Source: Stenotrophomonas rhizophila
Lineage (GTDB): Bacteria > Pseudomonadota > Gammaproteobacteria > Xanthomonadales > Xanthomonadaceae
Length of the DNA: 64,000 bases
Assembly: GCF_003751305.1 (NCBI RefSeq)
Contig: NZ_RJKV01000002.1
Location: 930,001 to 994,000 of the forward strand
Direction of reading: 5' to 3'
The translations under genes were made by a program, and so were the position numbers. The notes beneath the pieces were generated by a model that saw only the letters and a program-made list of their open reading frames with translations, ran no database searches and was not told where the DNA came from. Positions within the stretch are counted from its first letter, which is position 1, and each line of letters starts with the position of its first letter. Shown here in pieces: positions 38,265 through 46,699 of the stretch.

Positions 38265-39296
38265 ATGCGCTTCGCCACCGCCGCCCCTGTCGCCACCGAT
38301 TCCTTCGCCCCGCTCAGCGTCCCCGTCGACGCCGGGCTGAACGCCGTGCGCGGCGATATCGCGGCGGTGCTGTCGATGCGTCACGGCGGGGCGCGGCCGG
38401 TACGCCTGCGCTACGAATGCGTGGGCCGTGCCGATGCGCCGGTGGTGGTGCTGGCCGGCGGTATCTCCGCGCACCGTCATGTGGCGGCCAATGCCGAGTT
38501 CCCGGAAAAGGGCTGGGCCGAGGGCCTGGTGGCCGCAGGTCGCGCGCTGGATCCGGCCTCGCTGCGCATCCTGGCGTTCGATTTCATCGGCGCCGACGGC
38601 GCGCTCGATCTGCCGATCGATACCGCCGATCAGGCCGACGCGCTGGCCTTGCTGCTCGACCATCTCGGCATCGCCCGCCTGCAGTGCTTCGTGGGCTACT
38701 CCTACGGCGCGCTGGTCGGCCAGCAGTTCGCGATCCGTCATCGCGAGCGCGTGCAGAAGCTGATCGCGGTGAGTGGTGCGCATCGCCCGCACCCGTATGC
38801 CGCGGCCTGGCGCGCGCTGCAGCGCCGTGCGGTCGCGCTGGGTCAGCTGCAATGCGCCGAGAGCCACGGGCTGTCGCTCGCGCGCCAGTTCGCCATGCTC
38901 AGCTACCGCACGCCGGAAGAATTCGGCGAGCGCTTCGATGCCGCGCCGGAAGTGGTCAATGGCCGCGTGCGCGTTGCCGCCGAGGACTATCTGGATGCAG
39001 CGGGTGCGCAGTACGTCGCCCGCACCCCGGTCGATGCTTATCTGCGCCTGTCCGAATCGATCGACCTGCACCGCATCGACCCGGCCGCCATCCAGGTGCC
39101 GACCGTCGTCGTTGCCGTGGAGGGTGACCGCCTGGTGCCGCTGGCCGACTGTGTCGGCCTGGTGGAAGGGCTGGGCCCGCGCGGCAGCCTGCGCGTGCTG
39201 CGCTCGCCGTATGGCCACGACGCCTTCCTGAAAGAAACCGATCGCATCGACGCGATCCTCGCCACCGCTTTTCGTTCCCCCGGAGAATCCGCATGA
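38265..39296 (+). CDS. metX: Homoserine O-acyltransferase MetX (probably succinyltransferase)
   Basis: MetX activates homoserine for methionine synthesis. The 343-residue alpha/beta-hydrolase-fold protein has GGISAHRHV, the nucleophile elbow GYSYGALVG, VEGDRLVP with the acid and YGHDAF with the His. Acyl donor: succinyl-CoA is likely because the next gene is a cystathionine gamma-synthase type enzyme, but MetX proteins can use acetyl-CoA, so this is inferred. The start at 38265 is taken after the riboswitch; an in-frame upstream opening overlaps the aptamer. The gene overlaps metB by ATGA. Confidence 0.9.
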   Translation: MRFATAAPVATDSFAPLSVPVDAGLNAVRGDIAAVLSMRHGGARPVRLRYECVGRADAPVVVLAGGISAHRHVAANAEFPEKGWAEGLVAAGRALDPASLRILAFDFIGADGALDLPIDTADQADALALLLDHLGIARLQCFVGYSYGALVGQQFAIRHRERVQKLIAVSGAHRPHPYAAAWRALQRRAVALGQLQCAESHGLSLARQFAMLSYRTPEEFGERFDAAPEVVNGRVRVAAEDYLDAAGAQYVARTPVDAYLRLSESIDLHRIDPAAIQVPTVVVAVEGDRLVPLADCVGLVEGLGPRGSLRVLRSPYGHDAFLKETDRIDAILATAFRSPGESA

Positions 39297-40537
39297 GCCG
39301 TTCCGCTGGTACCGAGCCGTCCTGTAGCCGCGTCACCGCCGCCGTGCGTGCCGGCATCGACCGTGACACCGCCCACGGCGCGGTGACCCCGCCGATCGTG
39401 CTGTCCTCCAACTTCAGCTTCGATGGCTTCGGCAACAAGCGCCAGTACGACTACACGCGCAGCGGCAACCCCACCCGCGATCTGCTCGGTGAAGCGCTGG
39501 CCGAACTGGAAGGCGGCGCCGGTGGCGTGATCACCTCCACCGGCATGGGCGCGATCAACCTGGTGCTCAACGCGCTGCTGCAGCCCGGCGATACCCTGGT
39601 GGTGCCGCACGATGCATACGGCGGCAGCTGGCGCCTGTTCAATGCGCTGGCCAAGAAGGGTCACTTCGGCCTGATCACCGCCGACCTGACCGATCCGCGT
39701 TCGCTGGCCGATGCGTTGGCGCAGTCGCCGACGCTGGTGCTGATCGAAACCCCGTCCAACCCGCTGCTGCGCATCACCGACCTGCGCTTCGTCATCGATG
39801 CCGCGCACAAGGCCGGTGCCAAGGTCGTCGTCGACAACACGTTCCTGTCGCCGGCGCTGCAGCAGCCGATCAGCTTCGGTGCCGATCTGGTGCTGCACTC
39901 CACCACCAAGTACATCAACGGCCACAGCGATGTGGTCGGTGGTGCGGTGATCGCGCGTGATCCGGCGGTGCACGAGCAGCTGGTGTGGTGGGCCAACGCG
40001 CTGGGCCTGACCGGTTCGCCGTTCGATGCGTTCCTGACCCTGCGCGGCCTGCGGACGCTCGGTGCGCGTCTGCGTGCGCACCAGGAAAACACGGCGGCCG
40101 TGGTCGACCTGCTGGCCGCCAGCGATGCGGTCGCCAGCGTGTACTACCCGGGCCTGGCCGATCACCCCGGCCATGCGATCGCCGCGCGCCAGCAGAGCGG
40201 CTTCGGCGCGATGCTCTCGTTCGAACTGGCCTCGTGCCCGGGCGAGGATCCGCATGCGGCAGTGCGCGCCTTCGTGGATGGCCTGCGCTGCTTCACCCTG
40301 GCCGAATCGCTGGGCGGCGTGGAGAGCCTGATCGCGCATCCGGCGACCATGACCCACGCGGCCATGACCCCGGAAGCGCGTGCGCACGCCGGGATCAGCG
40401 AAGGGCTGCTGCGCCTGTCGGTCGGGATCGAATCGCCGGAAGACCTGGTGGCCGATCTGCAGGCCGGGCTGGAACGCGCGCAGGTGGTGATCGATCAGCA
40501 CCGCGACGTGCAGCGCCGTAAACAGGTGGATGCATGA
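39293..40537 (+). CDS. metB: Cystathionine gamma-synthase / O-succinylhomoserine (thiol)-lyase
   Basis: A PLP enzyme that joins cysteine (or sulfide) to the acylated homoserine. The 414-residue protein shows YDYTRSGNPTRD, SSTGMGAINLV-type binding (TSTGMGAINL), VVDNTFLSPALQQP, the PLP Lys in HSTTKYINGHSDVVGG and LRLSVGIESPEDL. Overlaps of ATGA on both sides bind it to metX and hom. Distinguishing metB from metZ/metY needs a phylogeny. Confidence 0.9.
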   Translation: MSRSAGTEPSCSRVTAAVRAGIDRDTAHGAVTPPIVLSSNFSFDGFGNKRQYDYTRSGNPTRDLLGEALAELEGGAGGVITSTGMGAINLVLNALLQPGDTLVVPHDAYGGSWRLFNALAKKGHFGLITADLTDPRSLADALAQSPTLVLIETPSNPLLRITDLRFVIDAAHKAGAKVVVDNTFLSPALQQPISFGADLVLHSTTKYINGHSDVVGGAVIARDPAVHEQLVWWANALGLTGSPFDAFLTLRGLRTLGARLRAHQENTAAVVDLLAASDAVASVYYPGLADHPGHAIAARQQSGFGAMLSFELASCPGEDPHAAVRAFVDGLRCFTLAESLGGVESLIAHPATMTHAAMTPEARAHAGISEGLLRLSVGIESPEDLVADLQAGLERAQVVIDQHRDVQRRKQVDA

Positions 40538-41601
40538 GCGCGGTCCTGAACCTGCCGCTGGCGGACCACCGCAAGCTGGCGCTGCTCGGTACCGGCACGG
40601 TCGGCACCGCGTTCGTGCAACGGTACGCCGCGCTGCAGGATCGCGGCGTCATGCTGCCCTCGTTCTCCTGGCTGGCGAACTCGCGCACGGCGCGTGCCTG
40701 CGAACAGACCCCCGCGCAGGAACTCGCCCAGGCCAACCTGGCCGCACGCGGCGCGCTGGCGTTGCAGCCGTGGGCGGAAGCCGAAGGCCTCCAGCGTGGC
40801 GATGTGGTGGTCGACGCGACCGCCAGTGACGAGGTCGCCAACTGGCACGAACAGTGGCTGGCGCGGGGCGTGCACGTGGTGACCGCCAACAAGCTCGGCC
40901 AGGGCGCACAGCTGGCCCGTGCCCAAGCCATCGCCGACAGTGGACAGCAGGGCGCTGCGCAGTACGGCGACAGTGCAACGGTGGGTGCAGGCCTGCCGCT
41001 GCTGAGCAGCCTGCGCGCGCTGGTCGCTGGCGGCGACCGCATCCATCGCGTGGAGGGCGTGTTGTCCGGTTCGCTGGCGTGGTTGTTCCATCACTACGAT
41101 GGCCAGCGACCGTTTTCGGCGTGGGTGCGTGAGGCGGCCGAGGCCGGCTACACCGAGCCGGACCCGCGTGTGGATCTCTCCGGCGAAGATGTCCGTCGCA
41201 AATTGCTGATCCTGGCGCGCGCCAGCGGCATCGCGTTGCGTGCCGAGCAGGTGCAGGTCGCTTCATTGGTACCTGACGCGCTCGCCGCGCTGTCACCGGC
41301 GGATGCGTTGGGTCAGCTTTCTGTGCTGGACGCACCGCTGCAAGCTTACTGGCAGCAGGCGCAGGAACAAGCAGGGTGTCTACGTTTCGTCGGTGGTTTC
41401 GACCACGACGGAGCGGCGGTTGGGCTGCGCGTCCTGCCGCGCGATCATCCGCTGGCCGGCGGTGCACAGACCGACAACCGGGTCGCGATCCACAGCGACC
41501 GGTATCACGCCCAGCCGCTGCTGATCCAGGGGCCGGGCGCCGGGGCGGACGTCACCGCCGCCGCGTTGCTGGATGACGTGCTGGCGATCGTGCGGCGCTG
41601 A
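40534..41601 (+). CDS. hom: Homoserine dehydrogenase (monofunctional)
   Basis: Reduces aspartate semialdehyde to homoserine. The 355-residue protein starts with the NAD(P) motif LGTGTVGTAF, then VDATAS, VVTANK (catalytic-region Lys), EGVLSGSLAWLF and EAAEAGYTEPDPRVDLSGEDVRRKLLILAR. It resembles the C-terminal half of ThrA and has no ACT domain, so it is not likely to be feedback-inhibited in the usual way. It is third in the riboswitch-controlled operon. Confidence 0.93.
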   Translation: MSAVLNLPLADHRKLALLGTGTVGTAFVQRYAALQDRGVMLPSFSWLANSRTARACEQTPAQELAQANLAARGALALQPWAEAEGLQRGDVVVDATASDEVANWHEQWLARGVHVVTANKLGQGAQLARAQAIADSGQQGAAQYGDSATVGAGLPLLSSLRALVAGGDRIHRVEGVLSGSLAWLFHHYDGQRPFSAWVREAAEAGYTEPDPRVDLSGEDVRRKLLILARASGIALRAEQVQVASLVPDALAALSPADALGQLSVLDAPLQAYWQQAQEQAGCLRFVGGFDHDGAAVGLRVLPRDHPLAGGAQTDNRVAIHSDRYHAQPLLIQGPGAGADVTAAALLDDVLAIVRR

Positions 41602-41677
41602 ATGCCGTGCGATCCCACCCAGGCACACGGTGGCGCCAAGGGTGGGCTGGCTGCGTCGGCGGATAATGGTGAGGACG

Positions 41678-41705
41678 GCTGCTGCCACGCATGGCGTGGC
41701 ACTAC
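41678..41705. repeat. SMAG-type CTAC/GTAG stem-loop
   Basis: GCCACGC-AT-GGCGTGGC ending in ACTAC, between hom and the convergent hydrolase gene. Confidence 0.75.
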
Positions 41706-41721
41706 CGGGGTGGTGGGCAGG

Positions 41722-42723
41722 TCAGTCGTGTTGTGAGATTGCCTTCAGCAGTGCCGCATTGAACCGGTCCGGGTCCTGCACCTGTGGCGAGTGGCCGAGG
41801 TCTTCGAAGCTCACCAGGGTGGCGCCTGGGATCGCTGCCGCCGCCGCTTTGCCCAGCGCAGGGTAGTTGCCGAGCGTCGCTTTCAGGGCGGGTGGTGCCA
41901 GATCACGGCCGATTGCAGTGCGGTCGGTCTGGCCGATGAACAACGTGGTCGGTACCGTCAGCCTGGGCAACTCATGGACCACCGGCTGGTTGAACACCAT
42001 GTCCGAGGTCAGCGCCTGGCTCCATGCCACCGCCTGTTTGCCGGGGCCGTCGTACATGCGCGACTGCATGCGCACCCACTGCTCGTACTCGGGCTTCCAC
42101 TGGCCGTTGTAATAGACGTCGAGCTGGTACTTCTTGATGCTGTCGAAGCTGGTCTTCAGCTCGCCCGCATACCAGGCGTCGATGCTGCGCCATGGCACGC
42201 CCTTGGCCTTCCAGTCTTCCAGTCCGATCGGGTTGACCAGCGAGAGACTGAGGGTGCGCTGCGGGTACATCAGCGCGAAGCGGGCCGCGAGCATGCCTCC
42301 CATCGAATGGCCGACGATGTGCAGCTTGCCTTCGCCGTAGCCCAGATGCTCCAGCAGCGCTTCGGTATTGGCAGCCAACTGGCCGAACGAGTACTGGTAG
42401 CGCTCGGGCTTGCTCGATTTGCAGAAGCCGATCTGGTCCGGTGCGATCACCCGGTAGCTGGCCGCGCTCAGTGCCGCGATGGTGTCCTTCCAGGTGGCCG
42501 CGCAGAAATTCTTGCCGTGCAGCAGCACCACCGTCCCGGCGAAGCCTTTGCCACCGGCGGGCACGTCGATATAGGCCATCTCCAGCGGCTGGCGCTGGGA
42601 CTCGAACCGGAAGATCTTCACGGGGTACGGATAGTCGAAGCCTTCCAGTCGCGGGCCGTAGGTGTCGGCGGCGAGGGTGGTCAGCGGCAGGCAGGCGAGC
42701 AGGGCGGCAGCCAGGATGCGCAT
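41722..42723 (-). CDS. Exported alpha/beta hydrolase
   Basis: A hydrolase of about 333 residues. A signal peptide ([19 protein letters not shown]) precedes the fold: [28 protein letters not shown], the nucleophile elbow [19 protein letters not shown] and EDLGHSP with the His. The substrate is unknown. I prefer the ATG at 42723, which has GGAG six bases before it, over an ATG four codons upstream. It is separate from sdaA by a SMAG repeat. Confidence 0.85.
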   Translation of the reverse strand: MRILAAALLACLPLTTLAADTYGPRLEGFDYPYPVKIFRFESQRQPLEMAYIDVPAGGKGFAGTVVLLHGKNFCAATWKDTIAALSAASYRVIAPDQIGFCKSSKPERYQYSFGQLAANTEALLEHLGYGEGKLHIVGHSMGGMLAARFALMYPQRTLSLSLVNPIGLEDWKAKGVPWRSIDAWYAGELKTSFDSIKKYQLDVYYNGQWKPEYEQWVRMQSRMYDGPGKQAVAWSQALTSDMVFNQPVVHELPRLTVPTTLFIGQTDRTAIGRDLAPPALKATLGNYPALGKAAAAAIPGATLVSFEDLGHSPQVQDPDRFNAALLKAISQHD

Positions 42724-42794
42724 GGCGGTCTCCATCGGGGGGAAGTCCTGACTGTACCGGAGCGGCCGTGCAGGCGTACCGACGATGCCACCGG

Positions 42795-42821
42795 GAGCAG
42801 CCGACCAACGGTCGGCTCTAC
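42795..42821. repeat. SMAG-type stem-loop
   Basis: GCAGCCGACC-AAC-GGTCGGCTCTAC, the CTAC-ended SMAG form, just after the end of sdaA and before the hydrolase gene. Confidence 0.78.
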
Positions 42822-42837
42822 CGCCGGGGACGGTCGA

Positions 42838-44220
42838 TCAGCACTCGATGACGTTGACCGCCAGCCCGCCGCGGCTGGTTTCCTTGTACTTGTCCTGCAT
42901 GTCGCGGCCGGTATCGCGCATGGTCTTGATGACCTTGTCCAGCGAGACCTTGTGCTTGCCATCGCCACGCATCGCCATGCGCGAGGCATTGATCGCCTTG
43001 ACCGCGCCCATTGCATTGCGCTCGATGCAGGGAATCTGCACCAGCCCACCGATCGGGTCGCAGGTCAGGCCGAGGTTGTGTTCCATGCCGATTTCAGCGG
43101 CATTCTCGATCTGGCTCGGGTTGCCGCCGAGTGCAGCGACCAGGCCGCCGGCCGCCATCGAGCAGGCCACGCCCACTTCGCCCTGGCAGCCGACTTCGGC
43201 ACCGGAGATGGAGGCATTTTCCTTGTAAAGGATGCCGATCGCCGCGGAGGTCAGCAGGAAATCGAACACGCGCTGTTCGTTGGCGCCGGGGCAGAAACGG
43301 TCGAAATAGTGCAGCACCGCTGGCAGTACGCCGGCTGCGCCGTTGGTCGGTGCGGTCACCACGCGGCCACCGGCGGCGTTTTCTTCGTTCACGGCCAGCG
43401 CGTACAGGTTGACCCAGTCCAGCGTGGTCAGCGGGTCGCGCATCGCCGCTTCCGGCTTGGAGGACAGTTCGCGGTACAGCGCCGGGGCGCGGCGTGATAC
43501 ATGCAGGCCGCCGGGCAGGGTACCTTCCTGACGGATGCCGCGCTCCACGCAGGCCTGCATGGCGCTCCAGATCTCGCGCAGGCTGTCGCGGATCTCGTCC
43601 TCGGTACGCCAGCACTTTTCGTTCTCGAACATCATCTGGGCGATGCTCAGGCCACTGCGGGCGGTCTGCGCGAGCAGCTCATCGCCGCTCTTGAACGGGT
43701 AGGGCAGCGGGGTTTCATCGGGCACGATGCGGTCATCGGCCGCGTCATCCTGGTTGACCACGAAGCCGCCGCCGACGGAGTAGTAATCGCGCGTGGCGAT
43801 CACCTGCTCGTCCGCACCGTAAGCCGTGAAGCGCATGCCGTTGGTGTGGTACGGCAGCTTCTGGCGCTTGTTCAGGCCCAGGTCGCGCTTCTCGTCGAAG
43901 GCGATCTCATGCTGGCCCATCAGGCGGATGCGCTTGCTGCTGCGGATCCGCTCGAGCGTCTCGGGGATGATGTCCGGATCGATCAGGTTCGGGCGCTGGC
44001 CTTCCAGCCCGAGCAGCACGGCCTTGTCGGTGCCATGGCCACGGCCGGTCAGGGCCAGCGAGCCGTAGACGTCGGCGCGGATGCGCACCACGTCTTGCAG
44101 ATGGCCGGGATCGAGGAGCCAGCGGTGCACGAAACGTTCGGCAGCCTTCATCGGTCCCACGGTGTGCGAAGAACTCGGGCCAATGCCGATCTTGAAAACG
44201 TCGAACGTGCTGACAGCCAT
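42838..44220 (-). CDS. sdaA: L-serine ammonia-lyase (iron-sulfur type)
   Basis: Turns L-serine into pyruvate and ammonia. The 460-residue single-chain type has the beta part ([22 protein letters not shown]) and the alpha part with the cluster Cys in [26 protein letters not shown] and [17 protein letters not shown]. The start is the ATG at 44220. It is divergent from the glutaredoxin-like gene; a TATTCT box lies between them. Confidence 0.95.
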   Translation of the reverse strand: MAVSTFDVFKIGIGPSSSHTVGPMKAAERFVHRWLLDPGHLQDVVRIRADVYGSLALTGRGHGTDKAVLLGLEGQRPNLIDPDIIPETLERIRSSKRIRLMGQHEIAFDEKRDLGLNKRQKLPYHTNGMRFTAYGADEQVIATRDYYSVGGGFVVNQDDAADDRIVPDETPLPYPFKSGDELLAQTARSGLSIAQMMFENEKCWRTEDEIRDSLREIWSAMQACVERGIRQEGTLPGGLHVSRRAPALYRELSSKPEAAMRDPLTTLDWVNLYALAVNEENAAGGRVVTAPTNGAAGVLPAVLHYFDRFCPGANEQRVFDFLLTSAAIGILYKENASISGAEVGCQGEVGVACSMAAGGLVAALGGNPSQIENAAEIGMEHNLGLTCDPIGGLVQIPCIERNAMGAVKAINASRMAMRGDGKHKVSLDKVIKTMRDTGRDMQDKYKETSRGGLAVNVIEC

Positions 44221-44317
44221 GATTGCCAAACTGCGGGTATCGGATGGAGCGCTATTCTATGCTGTCGCAGGCGCCAGCCTTGAGTGCGGCGCAACATTTC
44301 CCAAGGCGGGTGGGCCG

Positions 44318-44536
44318 GTGTTTACCTTGTACCAGCGTGATGACTGCCAGTTGTGCGACCAGGCCCTGGCGGTGCTGGCCCAGGCCCGGGTGGCCGATCT
44401 GGACAGTGTGTTCATCGATGACGACACCGCGCTGGAGGCCCGCTACGGGCTGCGGGTGCCGGTGCTGCGCGATGCGCAGGGGCGGGAACTGGACTGGCCG
44501 TTCGATGTGGCGGGACTGCGGGCCTGGATCGGCTGA
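44318..44536 (+). CDS. Glutaredoxin-family small protein
   Basis: A 72-residue thioredoxin-fold protein: FTLYQRDDCQLCDQAL carries a CxxC (CQLC), then RVPVLRD, the conserved cis-Pro loop, and WPFDVAGLRAWIG. The DUF836/glutaredoxin-like short family has this form. The GTG at 44318 is chosen, with AAGGCGGG before it; an in-frame ATG 33 codons earlier would overlap the sdaA start. Confidence 0.78.
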   Translation: MFTLYQRDDCQLCDQALAVLAQARVADLDSVFIDDDTALEARYGLRVPVLRDAQGRELDWPFDVAGLRAWIG

Positions 44537-44567
44537 CACCCAGCGCCGCTTGGCGGTGCTGGATGCC

Positions 44568-44639
44568 GTAGCGCCGGCCGCTGGCCGGCTCGTCGGGATT
44601 CGATCATCGCGGGAGGAGCCGGCCAGCGGCCGGCACTAC
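44568..44639. repeat. Dimeric SMAG repeat (head-to-tail inverted pair)
   Basis: The left unit GTAGCGCCGGCCGCTGGCC and the right unit GGCCAGCGGCCGGCACTAC face each other, so the whole can fold as one long stem with a 30-base middle. It lies between convergent genes. Confidence 0.82.
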
Positions 44640-44651
44640 CGCCATCTGACG

Positions 44652-45218
44652 TTACTTCGCCTTCAGGACCACTTTGGTGCTGATCGCGGTTTCGTTCGGG
44701 ATCGTTTTGGTGTCGGCCCAGTCGCCGCCACCCACGCCGAAGTCCAGGCGCTTGACCGTGGCCTTGCCGGCCAGCACCGGCTGCGCGCCCGGGGTCCAGG
44801 TGAAGGTGAGCGTGACCGGCTTGCTCACGCCACGCAGCTCCAGCGTACCGTCGGCGGCGTACTGGTTGTTGCCCAGCGACCGGAACTTGGTGGCGCTGTA
44901 CTTGGCCTGGGCGAACTTGCCCACGTTGAAGAAGTCCGCGCCCTGCAGGGTCGAATCGCGGTCGCTGTTGCCGCTCTTGGCGCTGGCCAGCGGAATGGTC
45001 ACTTCCAGCTTGGCATCGTCCAGCTTGGCCGGATCGAAGCTGATCCGGGTGTCGAAACCCGGGAAGGTGCCGGTGAACACTTCGCCGTCGTACTTGGTGG
45101 CAAAGGCCAGCACCGAGCCGGGTGCCTGCACGTAATCGGCGGCCAGCACCGGGGCAGTGGCCAGCAGCCCGGCCAGGGCGGCAGCGACGGCGGCGGGAGA
45201 GGTGAGCTTGATGTTCAT
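44652..45218 (-). CDS. YceI-family periplasmic lipid-binding-like protein
   Basis: A 188-residue lipocalin-like YceI protein with a signal peptide (to about residue 26, PVLA-A) and VQAPGSVLAFATKYDGEVFTG, GTLELRGVSKPVTLTF and FGVGGGDWADTK. Members bind polyisoprenoids. It is the last gene of a YceI-cytochrome b561-YceI unit, starting two bases after the cytochrome stop. Confidence 0.9.
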   Translation of the reverse strand: MNIKLTSPAAVAAALAGLLATAPVLAADYVQAPGSVLAFATKYDGEVFTGTFPGFDTRISFDPAKLDDAKLEVTIPLASAKSGNSDRDSTLQGADFFNVGKFAQAKYSATKFRSLGNNQYAADGTLELRGVSKPVTLTFTWTPGAQPVLAGKATVKRLDFGVGGGDWADTKTIPNETAISTKVVLKAK

Positions 45219-45220
45219 GG

Positions 45221-45793
45221 TCAATCCTTCTGGGGGGAGGCAAGCCAGCGCTGCGGGAGCATGCGCGCAAGCGTGGCATCGCGTTGGTAAAAATGGTGAT
45301 AAAGCGCCGCACCGGCATGGGCGACCACCACGGCGATCAGCAGCCAGAAGCCCCACTCATGGATGGCGTGCGAGATCTGTGTGACGCGTTCGTCCGGTGG
45401 GCTCAGCTTCGGCACGTCGACCAGCCCGAACCAGCGGAACGGACGCAGGCCGCTGGCGGAGTCGTAGAGCCAGCCCGACAGCGGAATGCCGAACATCAGC
45501 ACGTACAGCAGCCAATGGGTGGCCGAGGCGATGCGCTCCTGCCACGTCGGCGTGCCCGGCACCGGGTGTGGTGCGCCGGCGTACAGGCGCCACAGCAGGC
45601 GGGTCACGACCAACGCCAGCACGGTGATGCCGATCGATTTGTGCATGGTGTAGACCCAGAAGTACTTCGGGGTCCTGGGCAGTTCGCCCATGGTCAGCCC
45701 GACGATGCCCAGCGCGAGGATCAGTACGGCGATCAGCCAGTGCAGGGTCTGGCTGACGCCACCCCATCGGGTCGGGGTGTTCTTGGCGGTCAT
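45221..45793 (-). CDS. Cytochrome b561
   Basis: A 190-residue membrane di-heme cytochrome with four helices. Candidate heme-ligand His residues are in TLHWLI, YTMHKSI, ATHWLLY and VAHAGAALYHH. The family (CybB-like) oxidises ubiquinol and can reduce superoxide. It lies between two YceI genes; overlaps (ATGA with the upstream one) bind them into one operon. A shared task in isoprenoid quinone handling is inferred. Confidence 0.9.
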   Translation of the reverse strand: MTAKNTPTRWGGVSQTLHWLIAVLILALGIVGLTMGELPRTPKYFWVYTMHKSIGITVLALVVTRLLWRLYAGAPHPVPGTPTWQERIASATHWLLYVLMFGIPLSGWLYDSASGLRPFRWFGLVDVPKLSPPDERVTQISHAIHEWGFWLLIAVVVAHAGAALYHHFYQRDATLARMLPQRWLASPQKD

Positions 45794-46470
45794 GGCGTGG
45801 TCTCCTGGACCGGCTGTGGGGAATCTGAGTCGGCCGGGGCGGCGGGAGTTCCCGGCGCATCGGTGGGGGCGGTATCGGCAGGATCGCCGGCGTTGCGATC
45901 ACGCACGGCTTCGGCCTCGATCCGCAACTGCACCTCATCACCGATCATCGAGGCCCAGCCATCCACGCCGAAGGCGCTGCGGCTGAGCGTGGCGGTGGCC
46001 GAGAAGCCAGCGGTACGCCGGAACGGAGGCAGTGGATGCCGCTTGAGTGCGTTGAGGGTGACCGCCAGGGTCACCTCGCGGGTCACCCCGCGGACGGTGA
46101 GCTGGCCGGTAACGTTGGCGTGGGTCGGATCAATGGGCGCGACATGTGTGGAGACGAAGCGTGCCTCAGGAAATCGCTCGCCATCGAGCAGGTTGCGCGC
46201 CAGCGTGGCGGTGTTCCATTTGGCATCGCCCAGGTCCAGCCGCTGGATCGGCACGCTGACCTCCAGTCGCGCGCTGCGCCAGTCATCCGGATCGAACACC
46301 AGCACGCCTTCGCTGCCCGATACCGTCCCCAATGCATGCGAGAAACCGGCATGCTCGACCGCGAACAGCACACGGGTGTGCACCGGGTCCAACCGATAGC
46401 TGTCCGGCCCAGCAGTGGCGAGCAGCGGGGTGGTGGCCAGCAGCAGGGAAAGTGTCAGGCGCTTGAGCAC
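45790..46470 (-). CDS. YceI-family protein with C-terminal Pro/Ala/Asp tail
   Basis: A 226-residue YceI protein. Signal peptide (LTLSLLLATTPLLATA) then YRLDPVHTRVLFAVEHAGFSHALG, GQLTVRGVTREVTLAV and SAFGVDGW. After the lipocalin-like domain there is a low-complexity tail of about 38 residues (PADTAPTDAPGTPAAPADSD). I take GTG at 46470, with GGAGG seven bases upstream; ATG frames farther up are not family-like. It leads the YceI-b561-YceI operon. Confidence 0.85.
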   Translation of the reverse strand: MLKRLTLSLLLATTPLLATAGPDSYRLDPVHTRVLFAVEHAGFSHALGTVSGSEGVLVFDPDDWRSARLEVSVPIQRLDLGDAKWNTATLARNLLDGERFPEARFVSTHVAPIDPTHANVTGQLTVRGVTREVTLAVTLNALKRHPLPPFRRTAGFSATATLSRSAFGVDGWASMIGDEVQLRIEAEAVRDRNAGDPADTAPTDAPGTPAAPADSDSPQPVQETTP

Positions 46471-46699
46471 GTCGCAGCCTCCATCAGGGTCTGGGGCGAT
46501 CATACGCACAGCCATGTCATCGGATGCAGCGTCATGGCTGAAACAGATCGTGGTGCGGCCGACAACAGCGCCGCCCGCCTGTGCTGTCTCACTCGCCTGC
46601 GGCGGAAACAACCCGTTCCATCCACGGCAGCGGGGCCAGAATGCGGACACCGTCCTGATCGCTGTGTGACAATCCTCACTAACAGGGAGATCCGGATCG

